A stretch of 64,000 nucleotides of DNA. Origin: Flavitalea plasmicola (GTDB lineage: Bacteria; Bacteroidota; Bacteroidia; Chitinophagales; Chitinophagaceae). Numbering within the stretch: position 1 is the stretch's first letter; each line of letters opens with the position of its first letter. Made by a program: the position numbers and the translations under genes. Positions 1-9,231 of the stretch are shown here, piece by piece. The notes below the pieces were generated by a model that saw nothing but the letters and a program-made list of their open reading frames with translations, was not told where the DNA came from and made no database searches. The stretch is taken from the NCBI RefSeq assembly GCF_030546645.1, contig NZ_JAUOTO010000012.1:1-64000 (forward strand), written 5' to 3'.

Positions 1-905
1 AGCTCCCGGTGACGGTATTCCCCCATCCCCTTGTTCCTGTCCCCACGCTCCTCCACCCAGGGCAATAAGGTCCCCCGTTCCAGCCCCTGCAAATAACCTT
101 CCCAGAACTTCCGCTCCTCCCGTTCATCCCGCCCTCGTATAAACCGGATATAATCTCCATAATTGTCTTCTGCTCCCCCTCCCGCCTCCCGGCCCTCACA
201 CAAACGTTCATAATTATCCATCACCTCTTCCATCAGCACCGGCATCGACCATCCATCCACCAAAATATGATGGATCGACCACACCAGCTGATGACGACCT
301 CCGCCCAGCAGGATCACCGTCACGCGCATCAACGGCGGCCGGTCAAAATCAAACCCCCGTCCATGTTCCTCTTTAATAAATGATTCCACTGCCGGCCGTT
401 GATCCTCCTCCCCAAGCTCACGGTAATCCACCACCTCAAACGGCAGTTCCACATTCCGGTACACGCATTGCACCGGAATGCTCAGTTCCGCATAATGGAA
501 ACCGCTCCGCAAAATGCTGTGCCGTATCAACAGCAGCTCCCAGCTCCGGCGGAACAGATCCACGTCCATCTCTCCCAGCACACAGCTGAACAGTACCGAG
601 TAGGCGCTGGAATGCCCATCGTAAATGGCATGAAATAATATACCTTGTTGTAATCCGCTCAGCGGATGAATGGATGATATATTCTCTGAGCGCTTTTTTG
701 ATTTGAATAGTCCACTATTCAGATAAGCGACAAGCTCTTCCCGGTGGGACCGGATATAGTCGATCAGATCCTGGTTGCTCCTGATCGATTCGAGTTCTTG
801 TGGAGACAGCTTTTTCTTGTTCCCTTTTACAACGATAGCTTCTTCTCTTACTTCCAACGAGAGATTCAGATCGTTCAATCTTTTCAGGAAAGAGGATAGA
901 TCCAT
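1..905 (-). CDS. Non-ribosomal peptide synthetase, N-terminal part (docking + condensation domain); truncated by window edge
   Basis: The reading frame starts at the ATG at 903-905 and runs open to the left edge, so only about 301 residues are visible. Residues 1-60 (MDLSSFLKRLNDLNLSLEV...) look like a TubC-type N-terminal docking domain, which pairs one NRPS/PKS subunit with its upstream partner. A condensation domain follows from about residue 75 (IHPLSGLQQGILFHAIY), with the catalytic signature HHILVDGWS near residue 220, matching the family HHxxxDG motif that forms the peptide bond. A docking domain at the start implies that this subunit receives an intermediate from another synthetase outside the window. 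It lies 271 bp downstream of the carbamoyltransferase gene on the same strand. That gap holds a T-rich tract (minus strand) just after the carbamoyltransferase stop and a 6-bp hairpin near 987-1003, and I see no convincing promoter in it. Product and adenylation specificity cannot be read. Confidence 0.93.
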   Translation of the reverse strand, partial: MDLSSFLKRLNDLNLSLEVREEAIVVKGNKKKLSPQELESIRSNQDLIDYIRSHREELVAYLNSGLFKSKKRSENISSIHPLSGLQQGILFHAIYDGHSSAYSVLFSCVLGEMDVDLFRRSWELLLIRHSILRSGFHYAELSIPVQCVYRNVELPFEVVDYRELGEEDQRPAVESFIKEEHGRGFDFDRPPLMRVTVILLGGGRHQLVWSIHHILVDGWSMPVLMEEVMDNYERLCEGREAGGGAEDNYGDYIRFIRGRDEREERKFWEGYLQGLERGTLLPWVEERGDRNKGMGEYRHRE

Positions 906-1176
906 AGCGACAGTCAAAATATTTATTTCAAGGATGGTCTCGGTCTTAAAAGGCACTAAACTATTGGACAGACGTTTCCTCTGACATTCCTGGGGGTCAG
1001 GAACGCCTGGTCAATAATTTTACAGTCTCAAATAATTACGCTTTGCTTGAATTTTGGAGAGGGTATCGAATTGATCAAATAAACTACTTGCAAGTGGACT
1101 ATAATGAATACTTGTCAAGATAACTAAATCTCATCATAAAAAAAACAAAAAAAATACATAAAATCACGCATGTTTA

Positions 1177-3249
1177 TTATTTCTTAATAATGAAGCGGTC
1201 CATTATTAAATAGTCGATCCTGGAGGTATAGAAGAAATCCAGCGCATCCATCGGTGTCTCCACAATAGGCATCCCACGGCGGTTAAGCGAGGTATTTAAC
1301 AACAGGGATATACCCGTGATCTTCTTGAATTCCGAGATCAGCTTGTAATAGTCGGGGGACAGCCCGGAATGGACCGTCTGGACACGGGAAGTGCCATCGA
1401 CATGTGTAATTGCCTTCAGTTTCTCTTTCCATTCATCCTTCATCCTGTTTACAAGGATCATATAGGGGCTATCCTGGTCTTCCTCGAAATAGATCGTTAC
1501 GTCCTCCTTTAGAACGGAAGGGGCGAAAGGCCTGAAGTCCTCCCGCAGCTTGATCTGCAGGTTAATGAAGTCTTTTATTCCGGGGTTCCTTGGATCAGCA
1601 AGTATGCTGCGGCTGCCCAGCGCCCGCGGGCCGAACTCTGAGCGCCCCTGGTACCATGCCAGGACTTTCCCATCCGCCAGCAGCCTGGCAGACCTTTCAA
1701 TGTATTCATTGAGATAGACGCACTTTACTGTTTGATCGTTTTTTCCATGCAGCTTTTTATCCAGCAGCAACCTGGCCATCCCGGAGAAATTGAAGGCGCT
1801 CGTAAAAAGGGAGGCAAGAGAATAATTGGAAGACCTGATCCTTTCCAGCTTTATGATATCGCTTAAATATTCGGGAGCAATGATGCTGCGGAAAAAGTCG
1901 TCGCCGCTGATCTCGAAGGTCCCGTCCGGCCGGCGGTCGAAACCTTTAAAGCCCTTCACCGTGTCTTTCTCCATCACGATCTGGTAAACCCCATAATCCG
2001 GGATGTTGAACTGCAGGACGAACTCATGGCCCGCTAGCCCGTTTAGAGGAACGTCGTTCACCAGCTGAAAAAAGTGATCGATGTATGCCGCGGTAACCCG
2101 CGGCTCATTGTTGATGACATAGCTGTCCAATGCACCATACAGCATAGCCGTAGGATACACTTTGCCAAAGCAGGTGCTCCCGGTGTGGACGATCCGCTCT
2201 TTTCTAAGCACTTCCAGCCAGCCGTAATACGCGCATCCGATGGCAACCCCATTGTCTCCGGCAGCCGGTGTGACATAGAGATCGGTGACGGGGGTCAGGT
2301 GCCGGATCCTGGCGTTTGCCACTGCATTTAAAGCGACGCCTCCGCTGTAACAGAGCTTTCTGACGCCATTCAGTTCACACCTGCATTGAATGATATATAT
2401 GATGGCTTTCTCTATCTCGTGCTGGACCCACCATGCCACATCAGCATAATATTGAAAGTTGTTCTTGAAACTTTCCAGGCTCCGGGATGGCCTGTCGAAC
2501 TTTTTTAAGGCTTCATAATTGATAAAGACACGCCCATCCTCCAATAAAAAGATCCTGTCGTTATATATACCCCGACGGCCATAGGGAGCCAATCCCATCA
2601 ATTTCCCTACGTCGTTGATATCCCTGAAACAATATTTGCTTGCTGCGGAATAAATACCCCCGATGGAATCCTTCACGGAGGGATGCATGGGAAAGCCTTT
2701 CATTCCGTATCCAAGTACGGAGAACCCTTTATATAAGTTTTGGAAGCCGGCATTGGAATAGCCATAAAAACTGTCCCGTTCAACATACAGGTGCTTATTA
2801 AGCTCCATCTGCTCTTTATCAGGAATAATGGCCCCGTCCAGGTCCATACAGTCGTCATAGGAATTTCCCTTCCCGTCTATCACCAGGATATTGAATTCGT
2901 CGAAGGGACAGGTGCCGATAGCGCTGTATGCATGAGCGAGATGATGTGAAATGGAGACGACGGGAGGGGAGCCTTCATCCACGAAAAGCCGGGGCCCGTA
3001 AAATTCCCGGTTGCCATATTCAAACATGTGCTGCGTAGCGTTCTGCACTACCAGGTCGATATCTCCCAGGGTGATCCCTTCCGCATCCAGGCAATATTCA
3101 ATGGCAAGCGTGTCATTGAAGCCGTCATGCTTTATCCGGGTGATTCTTTCTTTTTCGATGGCGACGCAAATTCTCCCATCTTTCAGCAAACAGGCGGACC
3201 CATCATGCAGCAGGCCGGTGCCAAGAACGTAAGTGTGCTTCTTTCCCAT
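1177..3249 (-). CDS. NodU/TobZ-family carbamoyltransferase with an inserted SCP2-like domain
   Basis: 690 residues, about 100 longer than the usual 560-600. It should transfer a carbamoyl group from carbamoyl phosphate through carbamoyl-AMP to a hydroxyl of a small molecule, as TobZ and NodU do. The Kae1-like half shows HDGS (H15), the metal-binding HHLAH (102-106), VIDG (D125), GGVALNAVAN (303-312) and GDNG (D332). The C-terminal half shows GRSEFGPRALGSRSILADPR (536-554), then FRPFAPSVL and NTSLNRRGMPIV. Between these halves, residues about 381-507 form an extra segment whose pattern resembles a sterol-carrier-protein-2 fold: strands around 410-435, then DGTFEISGDDFFRSII, then IIKLERIRSSNYSLASLF. 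Start ATG at 3249. It lies 13 bp after the SGNH gene and is probably in the same operon. The family call is secure; the SCP2 call rests on my reading of the pattern, and the substrate is unknown. Confidence 0.93.
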   Translation of the reverse strand: MGKKHTYVLGTGLLHDGSACLLKDGRICVAIEKERITRIKHDGFNDTLAIEYCLDAEGITLGDIDLVVQNATQHMFEYGNREFYGPRLFVDEGSPPVVSISHHLAHAYSAIGTCPFDEFNILVIDGKGNSYDDCMDLDGAIIPDKEQMELNKHLYVERDSFYGYSNAGFQNLYKGFSVLGYGMKGFPMHPSVKDSIGGIYSAASKYCFRDINDVGKLMGLAPYGRRGIYNDRIFLLEDGRVFINYEALKKFDRPSRSLESFKNNFQYYADVAWWVQHEIEKAIIYIIQCRCELNGVRKLCYSGGVALNAVANARIRHLTPVTDLYVTPAAGDNGVAIGCAYYGWLEVLRKERIVHTGSTCFGKVYPTAMLYGALDSYVINNEPRVTAAYIDHFFQLVNDVPLNGLAGHEFVLQFNIPDYGVYQIVMEKDTVKGFKGFDRRPDGTFEISGDDFFRSIIAPEYLSDIIKLERIRSSNYSLASLFTSAFNFSGMARLLLDKKLHGKNDQTVKCVYLNEYIERSARLLADGKVLAWYQGRSEFGPRALGSRSILADPRNPGIKDFINLQIKLREDFRPFAPSVLKEDVTIYFEEDQDSPYMILVNRMKDEWKEKLKAITHVDGTSRVQTVHSGLSPDYYKLISEFKKITGISLLLNTSLNRRGMPIVETPMDALDFFYTSRIDYLIMDRFIIKK

Positions 3250-3262
3250 GGATTATAAATAG

Positions 3263-5362
3263 TTATTCCTGTACGGCGGAGATCATTAATGTATGGATCT
3301 CGCCGAAAGTATGGTACAATGAGCCTATCGACCTGTCTAATGATCCGGCGGCGGAAAGACCATTCCGATCTTCGGCTTTTTTCCGGGGCACCCGCGAGCC
3401 TGCCGGCCATTTTATCAGAAGCCTGTTCGCTCCCTTTATCAACCCCGCGGAAGGGAATAACACTTTCTTCGTTTGCCATTTGTTACCTACGTCCATTTCA
3501 TCGATCGGCGCGTCATTCAGCAATAGCCTTGCTTTCCCTCCATTTTCAGTAGCAGGGATCCGCCAGGTGATATCTGCATACACCGGGACATTTCTTTCCA
3601 TGAAGAAAAGGAACTCCGATGTTATGTCATACGCTTTGTAATAACAGCTGCTTGCGCCGGCCACCTTCTGAATAGAGAACATATGGTAAAATGATTCCAA
3701 TAAATTCACCGGTGCATTCTTTACACCGTGCTCCCTGTTCAGCAACACTTCGATCTGACCATGAATGTCGATCCCAACGGTTTGCAATGCAGCGATCATG
3801 GCATGGATGAGCTCATAGTCCAGTGTCTTGGCATTCTCCGCATGCAGCAGGCCCGTACCTTTATTATATTGATCGGCGAGCCCTTCCGCCAGGATTTGCC
3901 CGTAACTTTTACAAAGGGCAGTGGAAGCTTTCCTGCAGGCCAGCGAAGAGAAGAGCGTCATGAACCTTGCGGAGATACGGGAAATCTTCACAGCCTGCAT
4001 ACAATGGTAGTTCAGGATCTCGCGCGGTTGTCCAAACCTGGAATTAAGGGTAGCAGCCAACAAATGTGCCAGGGCGACCAGGTCCGTGCTTAATTCACGG
4101 GCGGATGACGACTTCACATCTGTTTTTTTTCCATCAAACAATGGCAGCAAGACATCGAAGGCGGCGTCCATTGCCAGTTTGATCCCTTCATGATTCAGAT
4201 GGCAATAATCCAGGAAGAGGTCCCGTCCCGGGATCTTGCCTCCAAGATGATCTTTGAATACGGCAGGAAGGTCCACCACATGGAATCCATACAGTTTTGA
4301 CTGTTCAAGAATGGTGCGCCGGCAGGAGGAAAAGCACCTGGGGGTGTGGTTTGTAAGCCGCTTTACTATCGATGTATCCCGGGCGGATTCCAGCAAGTGA
4401 CGGGCTTCCTCGTATTTTTCATTCCTGAGGTGGCATTCGGCCAGGTACTCGTATCCAAGAGGGTTCGTGGGGTCCAGCGCTATCATCTGTTCGGACTCCT
4501 TCTGTGCGTCCGGCAGGCGGCCCGACTGTAAATACCTTTTTGCCCTTTTCCCAGCCGCGATCCATTTGTCCGTATTGTCTTCAGGCAGCCCGGCAACGAT
4601 CTTCTCCAGCGGAGTGCTTTTCCAGGAATCCAGGTTATATTCAGGGATGATGAACAGAACGGGTATGCCATGCCTGGCAGAGAACGAAGCCATGGTGGCC
4701 ATATAGTTCTTGACCAGTTCGGCCAATTTATCGTCCAGCTTTTCTTTCACCTGCATAAGGTCCAGGGAATGCAAGGCATTTGTCAAAGACTGAATTTCAT
4801 ATTCTGAAAAGACAGGTGAATCATACAAGCTGTACGCCCAGTTATTGCCTGCAAAAATAATGATCAGGTCCGGGTCGAGCCTTAAACAGGATTCGCTTAA
4901 CCTCGAAAGTTCTTCCAGTGTAAGGCCGCTTTTCGCCAGGTCTACGACCTCGAAATCGGTAAATCCTTCTACTGCCTGCAAGCGCGAACGTAATTCGATG
5001 GCAGGATTAAAAAAGGGATCGTAAAAATATCCGCGCGCGACGGACTCGCCTAATAACACCACCCTTTTCCCTTTTTTTGGAAATATGACATGCTGATTGG
5101 CCCACAGCCTCCAGTCCGCTGCAAAGCGGGTATCCCGCACGTAGAGATCCATGCCTTCCTGCTGTTTCAAGGACCATATACCTATCCGGTCATATTGGTC
5201 CGGCGGCTCATTATCCTTAAGGACAGGCGTGGGTTCGGGCGCTGCGGCATCGGGGGACGGCCCGTTTATGAGGGATGCAAGCGTATCCAGCTTTACAGCG
5301 CTGGCTTCTCCGCCGGTCACTACCCGGGCAAGTTCTGCTGCCAGTGAATAGGATCTGTTCAT
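3263..5362 (-). CDS. SGNH/GDSL hydrolase-fold protein with internal TPR segment
   Basis: 699 residues without a signal peptide, so probably cytoplasmic. SGNH blocks are visible: GESVARGY (nucleophile S107), a glycine in KSGLTLEEL (about 145), FAGNNWAYS (N173/N174) and DYCHLNHEG (D385 and H388 completing the triad). Between blocks III and V, residues about 265-330 resemble tetratricopeptide helices (DAQKESEQMIALDPTNPLGY and a second helix pair). After the hydrolase there is a helical region (410-560) and a C-terminal beta-rich segment (about 590-665) that may be a sandwich domain. SGNH proteins of this sort often act as acyl-esterases or as O-acyltransferases on polyketides, peptides or glycans. 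It lies between two carbamoyltransferase genes with gaps of 13 and 32 bp, which argues that it modifies the same product. Substrate and direction of reaction are unknown. Confidence 0.85.
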   Translation of the reverse strand: MNRSYSLAAELARVVTGGEASAVKLDTLASLINGPSPDAAAPEPTPVLKDNEPPDQYDRIGIWSLKQQEGMDLYVRDTRFAADWRLWANQHVIFPKKGKRVVLLGESVARGYFYDPFFNPAIELRSRLQAVEGFTDFEVVDLAKSGLTLEELSRLSESCLRLDPDLIIIFAGNNWAYSLYDSPVFSEYEIQSLTNALHSLDLMQVKEKLDDKLAELVKNYMATMASFSARHGIPVLFIIPEYNLDSWKSTPLEKIVAGLPEDNTDKWIAAGKRAKRYLQSGRLPDAQKESEQMIALDPTNPLGYEYLAECHLRNEKYEEARHLLESARDTSIVKRLTNHTPRCFSSCRRTILEQSKLYGFHVVDLPAVFKDHLGGKIPGRDLFLDYCHLNHEGIKLAMDAAFDVLLPLFDGKKTDVKSSSARELSTDLVALAHLLAATLNSRFGQPREILNYHCMQAVKISRISARFMTLFSSLACRKASTALCKSYGQILAEGLADQYNKGTGLLHAENAKTLDYELIHAMIAALQTVGIDIHGQIEVLLNREHGVKNAPVNLLESFYHMFSIQKVAGASSCYYKAYDITSEFLFFMERNVPVYADITWRIPATENGGKARLLLNDAPIDEMDVGNKWQTKKVLFPSAGLIKGANRLLIKWPAGSRVPRKKAEDRNGLSAAGSLDRSIGSLYHTFGEIHTLMISAVQE

Positions 5363-5394
5363 AAGTATAAGGTCTGTACTGCTTTACCAGGTGA

Positions 5395-7161
5395 TTAAAC
5401 AAAAGTGTACACGTCGTGCCTGATACCTGCTCTTTTCTCTTTTTCGATGTCATAATTTTCCAGTATCAGCTTCAGCGCATGAAGTGAGTTTTCTGATCTT
5501 ATTATGACAAATTCGTCCATGACCAGGCAATCGATGTCCGTCTTTATAAAACATTTAAGGGCGTCTTCAGGAGAGCATACGATGGGTTCTCCTTTGACAT
5601 TAAAGGATGTATTCAATAGGATAGGGCACCCTGTTAGCTTTTCAAATTCCCGGATCAATAACGCGAAGGGAAGATTGGTATGTTCATTCACGGTCTGGAC
5701 CCTTGCCGAACCGTCCACATGCGTAATAGCCGGCAGATCGATGGTCGAGGACACCTGGCAGGTCTCCAGCATAAAGGGGGATGGATGATCTAATTGGAAA
5801 TGCTCTGCAACCTTGTCTTCCAGCACTGCGGGAGCGAAGGGCCGGAAACCTTCTCTTTTTTTCACCATCGCATTGATCCTGTCACGCATGGTCGCGTTTC
5901 TGGGATCGGCCAGGATCGATCGCGCTCCCAGCGACCGGGGCCCGAACTCCATCCTCCCCTGGAACCAGCCGATGACAAGCCCTTCCGCCAGCTTGCCTGC
6001 CACCATGCTCAGCATCAGGTCCCTGCTTCCTCTATAGTTATGGTATTGAAGGGAGGTCGACTTTAATAATTGCTCGATCTCGTCGGCGGCAAATTCCGGA
6101 CCAAAGTATACATGGTCAAGTTGCTTTTTCTGCTGCAATGCCCTACCCTCAACGGCATGGATAGCCATTGCCGCGCCGATGGCGCCGCCTGCATCATTGG
6201 AAGCAGGCTGTACAAAAAGCTTTTCAAAAGGGCCGTCCCTCAGGATACGCCCGTTGGCAACGCAGTTTAACGCGACACCGCCGGCCATGCACAGGTTTTT
6301 TTCACCCGTCCTGCGATGAAGATAGCGCGCCTTTTCCAGCAGCATTTCTTCCAGTACTACCTGTAAGCTTTTGGAAAGATCTTTATGGAATGGGGCGATT
6401 ATCGAGTCCGGCCGCCTGGCAGGATGCCCCAGCAATCCCGGCAGCGCATCCGAGAACATTCTTTCGCCGGACAAAAAATCAAAATAACCCATATTCAGCT
6501 TATACTGTCCTTCCGCTTCCGGCTGGAGGAGATCCATGAGTTGTTTTACGTACAATGGTTTCCCATAAGGAGCCAGCCCCATTACCTTGTATTCTCCGTC
6601 ATTGACCCCGAACCCAAGAAAGCTTGTAATGGTGCTATAAAGTAATCCCAAAGAATGCGGAAAATGAACTTCTTCAAACAGGTGAATGGCATTGCCATTG
6701 CCGGCGCCATAGGTAGTGGTTGCCCATTCCCCCACTCCATCCACGGTCAGGATAGCCGAGGTGTCGAATCCGGAGAAAAAAAAGCTGCTTGCGGCATGCG
6801 ACATATGATGTTCCACAAATCTGATGGGCCCCTCATAGCCGAGGACCTCCCGGATCTCCCTTTCCGGCCTGCCCGGGTCGAGCTGAAGCAGAAAAGACGA
6901 GGACACCTCCGGGATGCGGCTCCATATCTGCCGGGATGCTTTTTTTTCCGGATCTTCATAATACGCAATAAGATCTATATCCGTAATGGCCAGCCCCGAT
7001 TGCTTCAGGCAATACAAGAACGCCTGGCAAGGAAGGGAAGCATCTGCCTTGATCCTGGAAAACCTTTCTTCCTGGGCAGCGGCGATCAGGACGCCGTCCC
7101 TGAGGATACAGCAGGCCGAATCGTGATAAAAAGCCGAGATACCGATGATATTTAATCCCAT
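5395..7161 (-). CDS. NodU/TobZ-family carbamoyltransferase
   Basis: 588 residues from the ATG at 7161, the standard family length. An in-frame extension to 7227 would run into the end of the asparagine synthetase gene and adds nothing conserved (GLNIIGISAFYHDSA is the family N-terminus), so it was not used. Visible motifs are H13 in YHDSA, HHMSH (118-122), TVDG (D141), AGGVALNCVANGR (293-304), SNDAGGA (D323) and GRMEFGPRSLGARSILADPR (402-421), followed by FRPFAPAVL and NTSFNVKGEPIV. It has no insert, unlike the neighbour at 1177. The likely reaction is ATP-dependent O-carbamoylation of a natural product or sugar. It sits 25 bp after the asparagine synthetase and 32 bp before the SGNH gene, so co-transcription is likely. 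Confidence 0.94.
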   Translation of the reverse strand: MGLNIIGISAFYHDSACCILRDGVLIAAAQEERFSRIKADASLPCQAFLYCLKQSGLAITDIDLIAYYEDPEKKASRQIWSRIPEVSSSFLLQLDPGRPEREIREVLGYEGPIRFVEHHMSHAASSFFFSGFDTSAILTVDGVGEWATTTYGAGNGNAIHLFEEVHFPHSLGLLYSTITSFLGFGVNDGEYKVMGLAPYGKPLYVKQLMDLLQPEAEGQYKLNMGYFDFLSGERMFSDALPGLLGHPARRPDSIIAPFHKDLSKSLQVVLEEMLLEKARYLHRRTGEKNLCMAGGVALNCVANGRILRDGPFEKLFVQPASNDAGGAIGAAMAIHAVEGRALQQKKQLDHVYFGPEFAADEIEQLLKSTSLQYHNYRGSRDLMLSMVAGKLAEGLVIGWFQGRMEFGPRSLGARSILADPRNATMRDRINAMVKKREGFRPFAPAVLEDKVAEHFQLDHPSPFMLETCQVSSTIDLPAITHVDGSARVQTVNEHTNLPFALLIREFEKLTGCPILLNTSFNVKGEPIVCSPEDALKCFIKTDIDCLVMDEFVIIRSENSLHALKLILENYDIEKEKRAGIRHDVYTFV

Positions 7162-7186
7162 AATGGATATTGGTCTGTGATGGTTC

Positions 7187-9052
7187 TTATGAATTTTTAA
7201 CTTTAAAAAGGTCCTGGAAGATACCAAAGGTCAGCACGATCATCAACAGGTCGGTCTCGAAAGTCTGGTTCAAACTGAAATTCCTGCCGCTGTATATTCT
7301 CTTCAGGTTTTCGATCGTGTCCGGATTAAAGATCCCTTGTCTCTTTATACGGTCATACGACAGCATGTCATTCACCCATTCTAGGTTCCTGCCAAGGAGA
7401 AACTGGCTGCCGGGAGCGACAAAACTGAATTTTTCCCTGTCGATAATGGATGACGGGACATATTTCCTTGCACATTTCTTTAAAATATATTTCTCGGTGA
7501 TGCTGCTGAACTTGATCTTTACCGGTATCGTTTTAATGAATTCGATAAGATCGATGTCGAGGAATGGATATCTAGCCTCCACAGAATTCGCATAGCTCAT
7601 CCTGTCTCCATGATCCGCGCATAAATGATCTGAGACGCGGAACTTGAAATCAAGATAGGATCTGATATGTGAAATATTACGACCGCGGATTTTACGCTTA
7701 TCGACAATCCCTTCCCTGACACTATCCAACAAATGGAAAGTCTCATTCAGCTCATCCGAATACAACGATCTTTTTATACTGCTGAACGCATAATAGTTCT
7801 TTTCATAAAAGAAGCTGTCGTGCCCCCATAAATCACATCGGAGCTCCCGTTCCAGCATCTCGTCGCAGTCATTGTGGCTGTACAGGCTATTGGGTCTCCG
7901 TGCATCCAATCTATACCCGACATAACCTCCGAACAGCTCATCCGCCCCTTCTCCGGAAAGCACCACCTTGATATTATTTTTTTTCACAGCAGCAGAGAGG
8001 GCCAGGCTGCAGGTATTATACGACTCTTTCAATGGAGCTTCGGAATAATACACGGCATCCGCCAGTCTGGACCCGATGTCCCCGGGATCAAAGGTCAATT
8101 CATGGTGGGTTGACCGCAGGGATGGCAGGATAGCATTCCGGTATTTTTTCTCATCGATCGCAACATCACTGAAGGCAATGGAGAAGGATTGACTTACCTG
8201 ATCGGTTAATCCGTTGACCAACCCCGCTATCAACGATGAATCCACTCCCCCGCTGAGGTAATATCCAACAGGCACGTCAGCATTCAGTCTGTAGCTAACG
8301 GAACGGTTCAGCAACTGATCGAGTTCTTCCACATAATAATCTTCCGGCAATGCCGGCCCCGCTTCACTTTCCAAAGGGTATACCAGGTCCCAATATTCTT
8401 TCATGACCAGCCCTCCTTCATCTACCATGATAAAGTGTCCCGGCGGCAGGCTATTGATCTTATCAAACATAGTAGTCGGGCTTACCATGCCTGGAAATGT
8501 AATAATTTGATCCAGTCCTGTCAGATTCAATCTGGGCGTAACTGCAGGATGCGCCAGCAGCGCTTTGATCTCCGAAGCGAAAACAAACACATCATTTTGG
8601 AAAGTATAGAATAAAGGTGCGATGCCTACCTGGTCCCGGGCAATGAAGAGGGCTTTCTTATTCTTATCATAGATGGAGAAGGAAAACTGCCCGTTTATTC
8701 TGTTAAGACAATCTACTCCATAGGTTTCGTATAAATGTAAGATAACTTCTACATCGCATGCCGATCTGAAAACATGTCCCTGCTGCATCAGCTCCCGTTT
8801 CAAATCTACATAGTTATATACTTCGCCGTTGCAGATCAGGACGAGGGACTTGTCTTCGTTGAACATCGGCTGGTTGCCCGTGGTCATGTCTATTATGGCA
8901 AGCCTTTTGAATCCCAATCCAATTGCACCATCAATATAGTATCCGGAGTCGTCAGGCCCCCGGTGATTCAACCGTTCCATCATCCTCAGGAGCAGCTCAT
9001 CCGTGACCTCATATTTATTGTATTTATCAAATATTCCTGTGATCCCACACAT
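7187..9052 (-). CDS. asnB: Asparagine synthase (glutamine-hydrolysing), class-B AsnB type
   Basis: 621 residues from the ATG at 9052. The start was chosen because processing of MCGITGIF exposes Cys2, the nucleophile of class II glutamine amidotransferases; an in-frame extension to 9166 would bury it. The N-terminal glutaminase shows LNHRGPDDSGYY and CNGEVYN, and the C-terminal synthetase shows the PP-loop YLSGGVDSS and SGEGADELFGGY. The enzyme transfers ammonia from glutamine to a beta-carboxyl activated as an adenylate. In secondary-metabolite or polysaccharide loci, AsnB homologues often amidate the product instead of making free asparagine. Its position between an FkbM methyltransferase and two carbamoyltransferases favours such a tailoring role here, by inference. 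A TAnnTTTG promoter element lies about 145 bp upstream, so it may start its own transcript. Confidence 0.93.
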   Translation of the reverse strand: MCGITGIFDKYNKYEVTDELLLRMMERLNHRGPDDSGYYIDGAIGLGFKRLAIIDMTTGNQPMFNEDKSLVLICNGEVYNYVDLKRELMQQGHVFRSACDVEVILHLYETYGVDCLNRINGQFSFSIYDKNKKALFIARDQVGIAPLFYTFQNDVFVFASEIKALLAHPAVTPRLNLTGLDQIITFPGMVSPTTMFDKINSLPPGHFIMVDEGGLVMKEYWDLVYPLESEAGPALPEDYYVEELDQLLNRSVSYRLNADVPVGYYLSGGVDSSLIAGLVNGLTDQVSQSFSIAFSDVAIDEKKYRNAILPSLRSTHHELTFDPGDIGSRLADAVYYSEAPLKESYNTCSLALSAAVKKNNIKVVLSGEGADELFGGYVGYRLDARRPNSLYSHNDCDEMLERELRCDLWGHDSFFYEKNYYAFSSIKRSLYSDELNETFHLLDSVREGIVDKRKIRGRNISHIRSYLDFKFRVSDHLCADHGDRMSYANSVEARYPFLDIDLIEFIKTIPVKIKFSSITEKYILKKCARKYVPSSIIDREKFSFVAPGSQFLLGRNLEWVNDMLSYDRIKRQGIFNPDTIENLKRIYSGRNFSLNQTFETDLLMIVLTFGIFQDLFKVKNS

Positions 9053-9196
9053 GCTACTCCTATTCAGATTATTTTTTTCTGATATATTAAATGCTAACTG
9101 TCGATTATAGATAATGGAAAATACAAAGAATGCAGGCGAGCGTCTTGCAAAACCCCTGCCTGGCACATAGTGCTAATGAATCAGGACCTAACTAAC

Positions 9197-9204
9197 CAAA
9201 TATA
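9197..9204 (-). promoter_or_regulatory. Possible Bacteroidota -7 promoter element upstream of asnB
   Basis: The minus strand reads TATATTTG, an exact TAnnTTTG match, in the AT-rich 180-bp gap between the FkbM and asnB genes. The nearest TTG upstream is only 10 bp away, too close for a standard -33 element, so this is a weak call. Confidence 0.3.
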
Positions 9205-9231
9205 ACTAATTGGACAAGCTTTAAAAAAAAT

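Noticed and set aside
987-1003. TTCCTG-GGGGT-CAGGAA hairpin upstream of the NRPS gene as a terminator
   Set aside because: The stem has only six pairs and there is no T-run on either strand.
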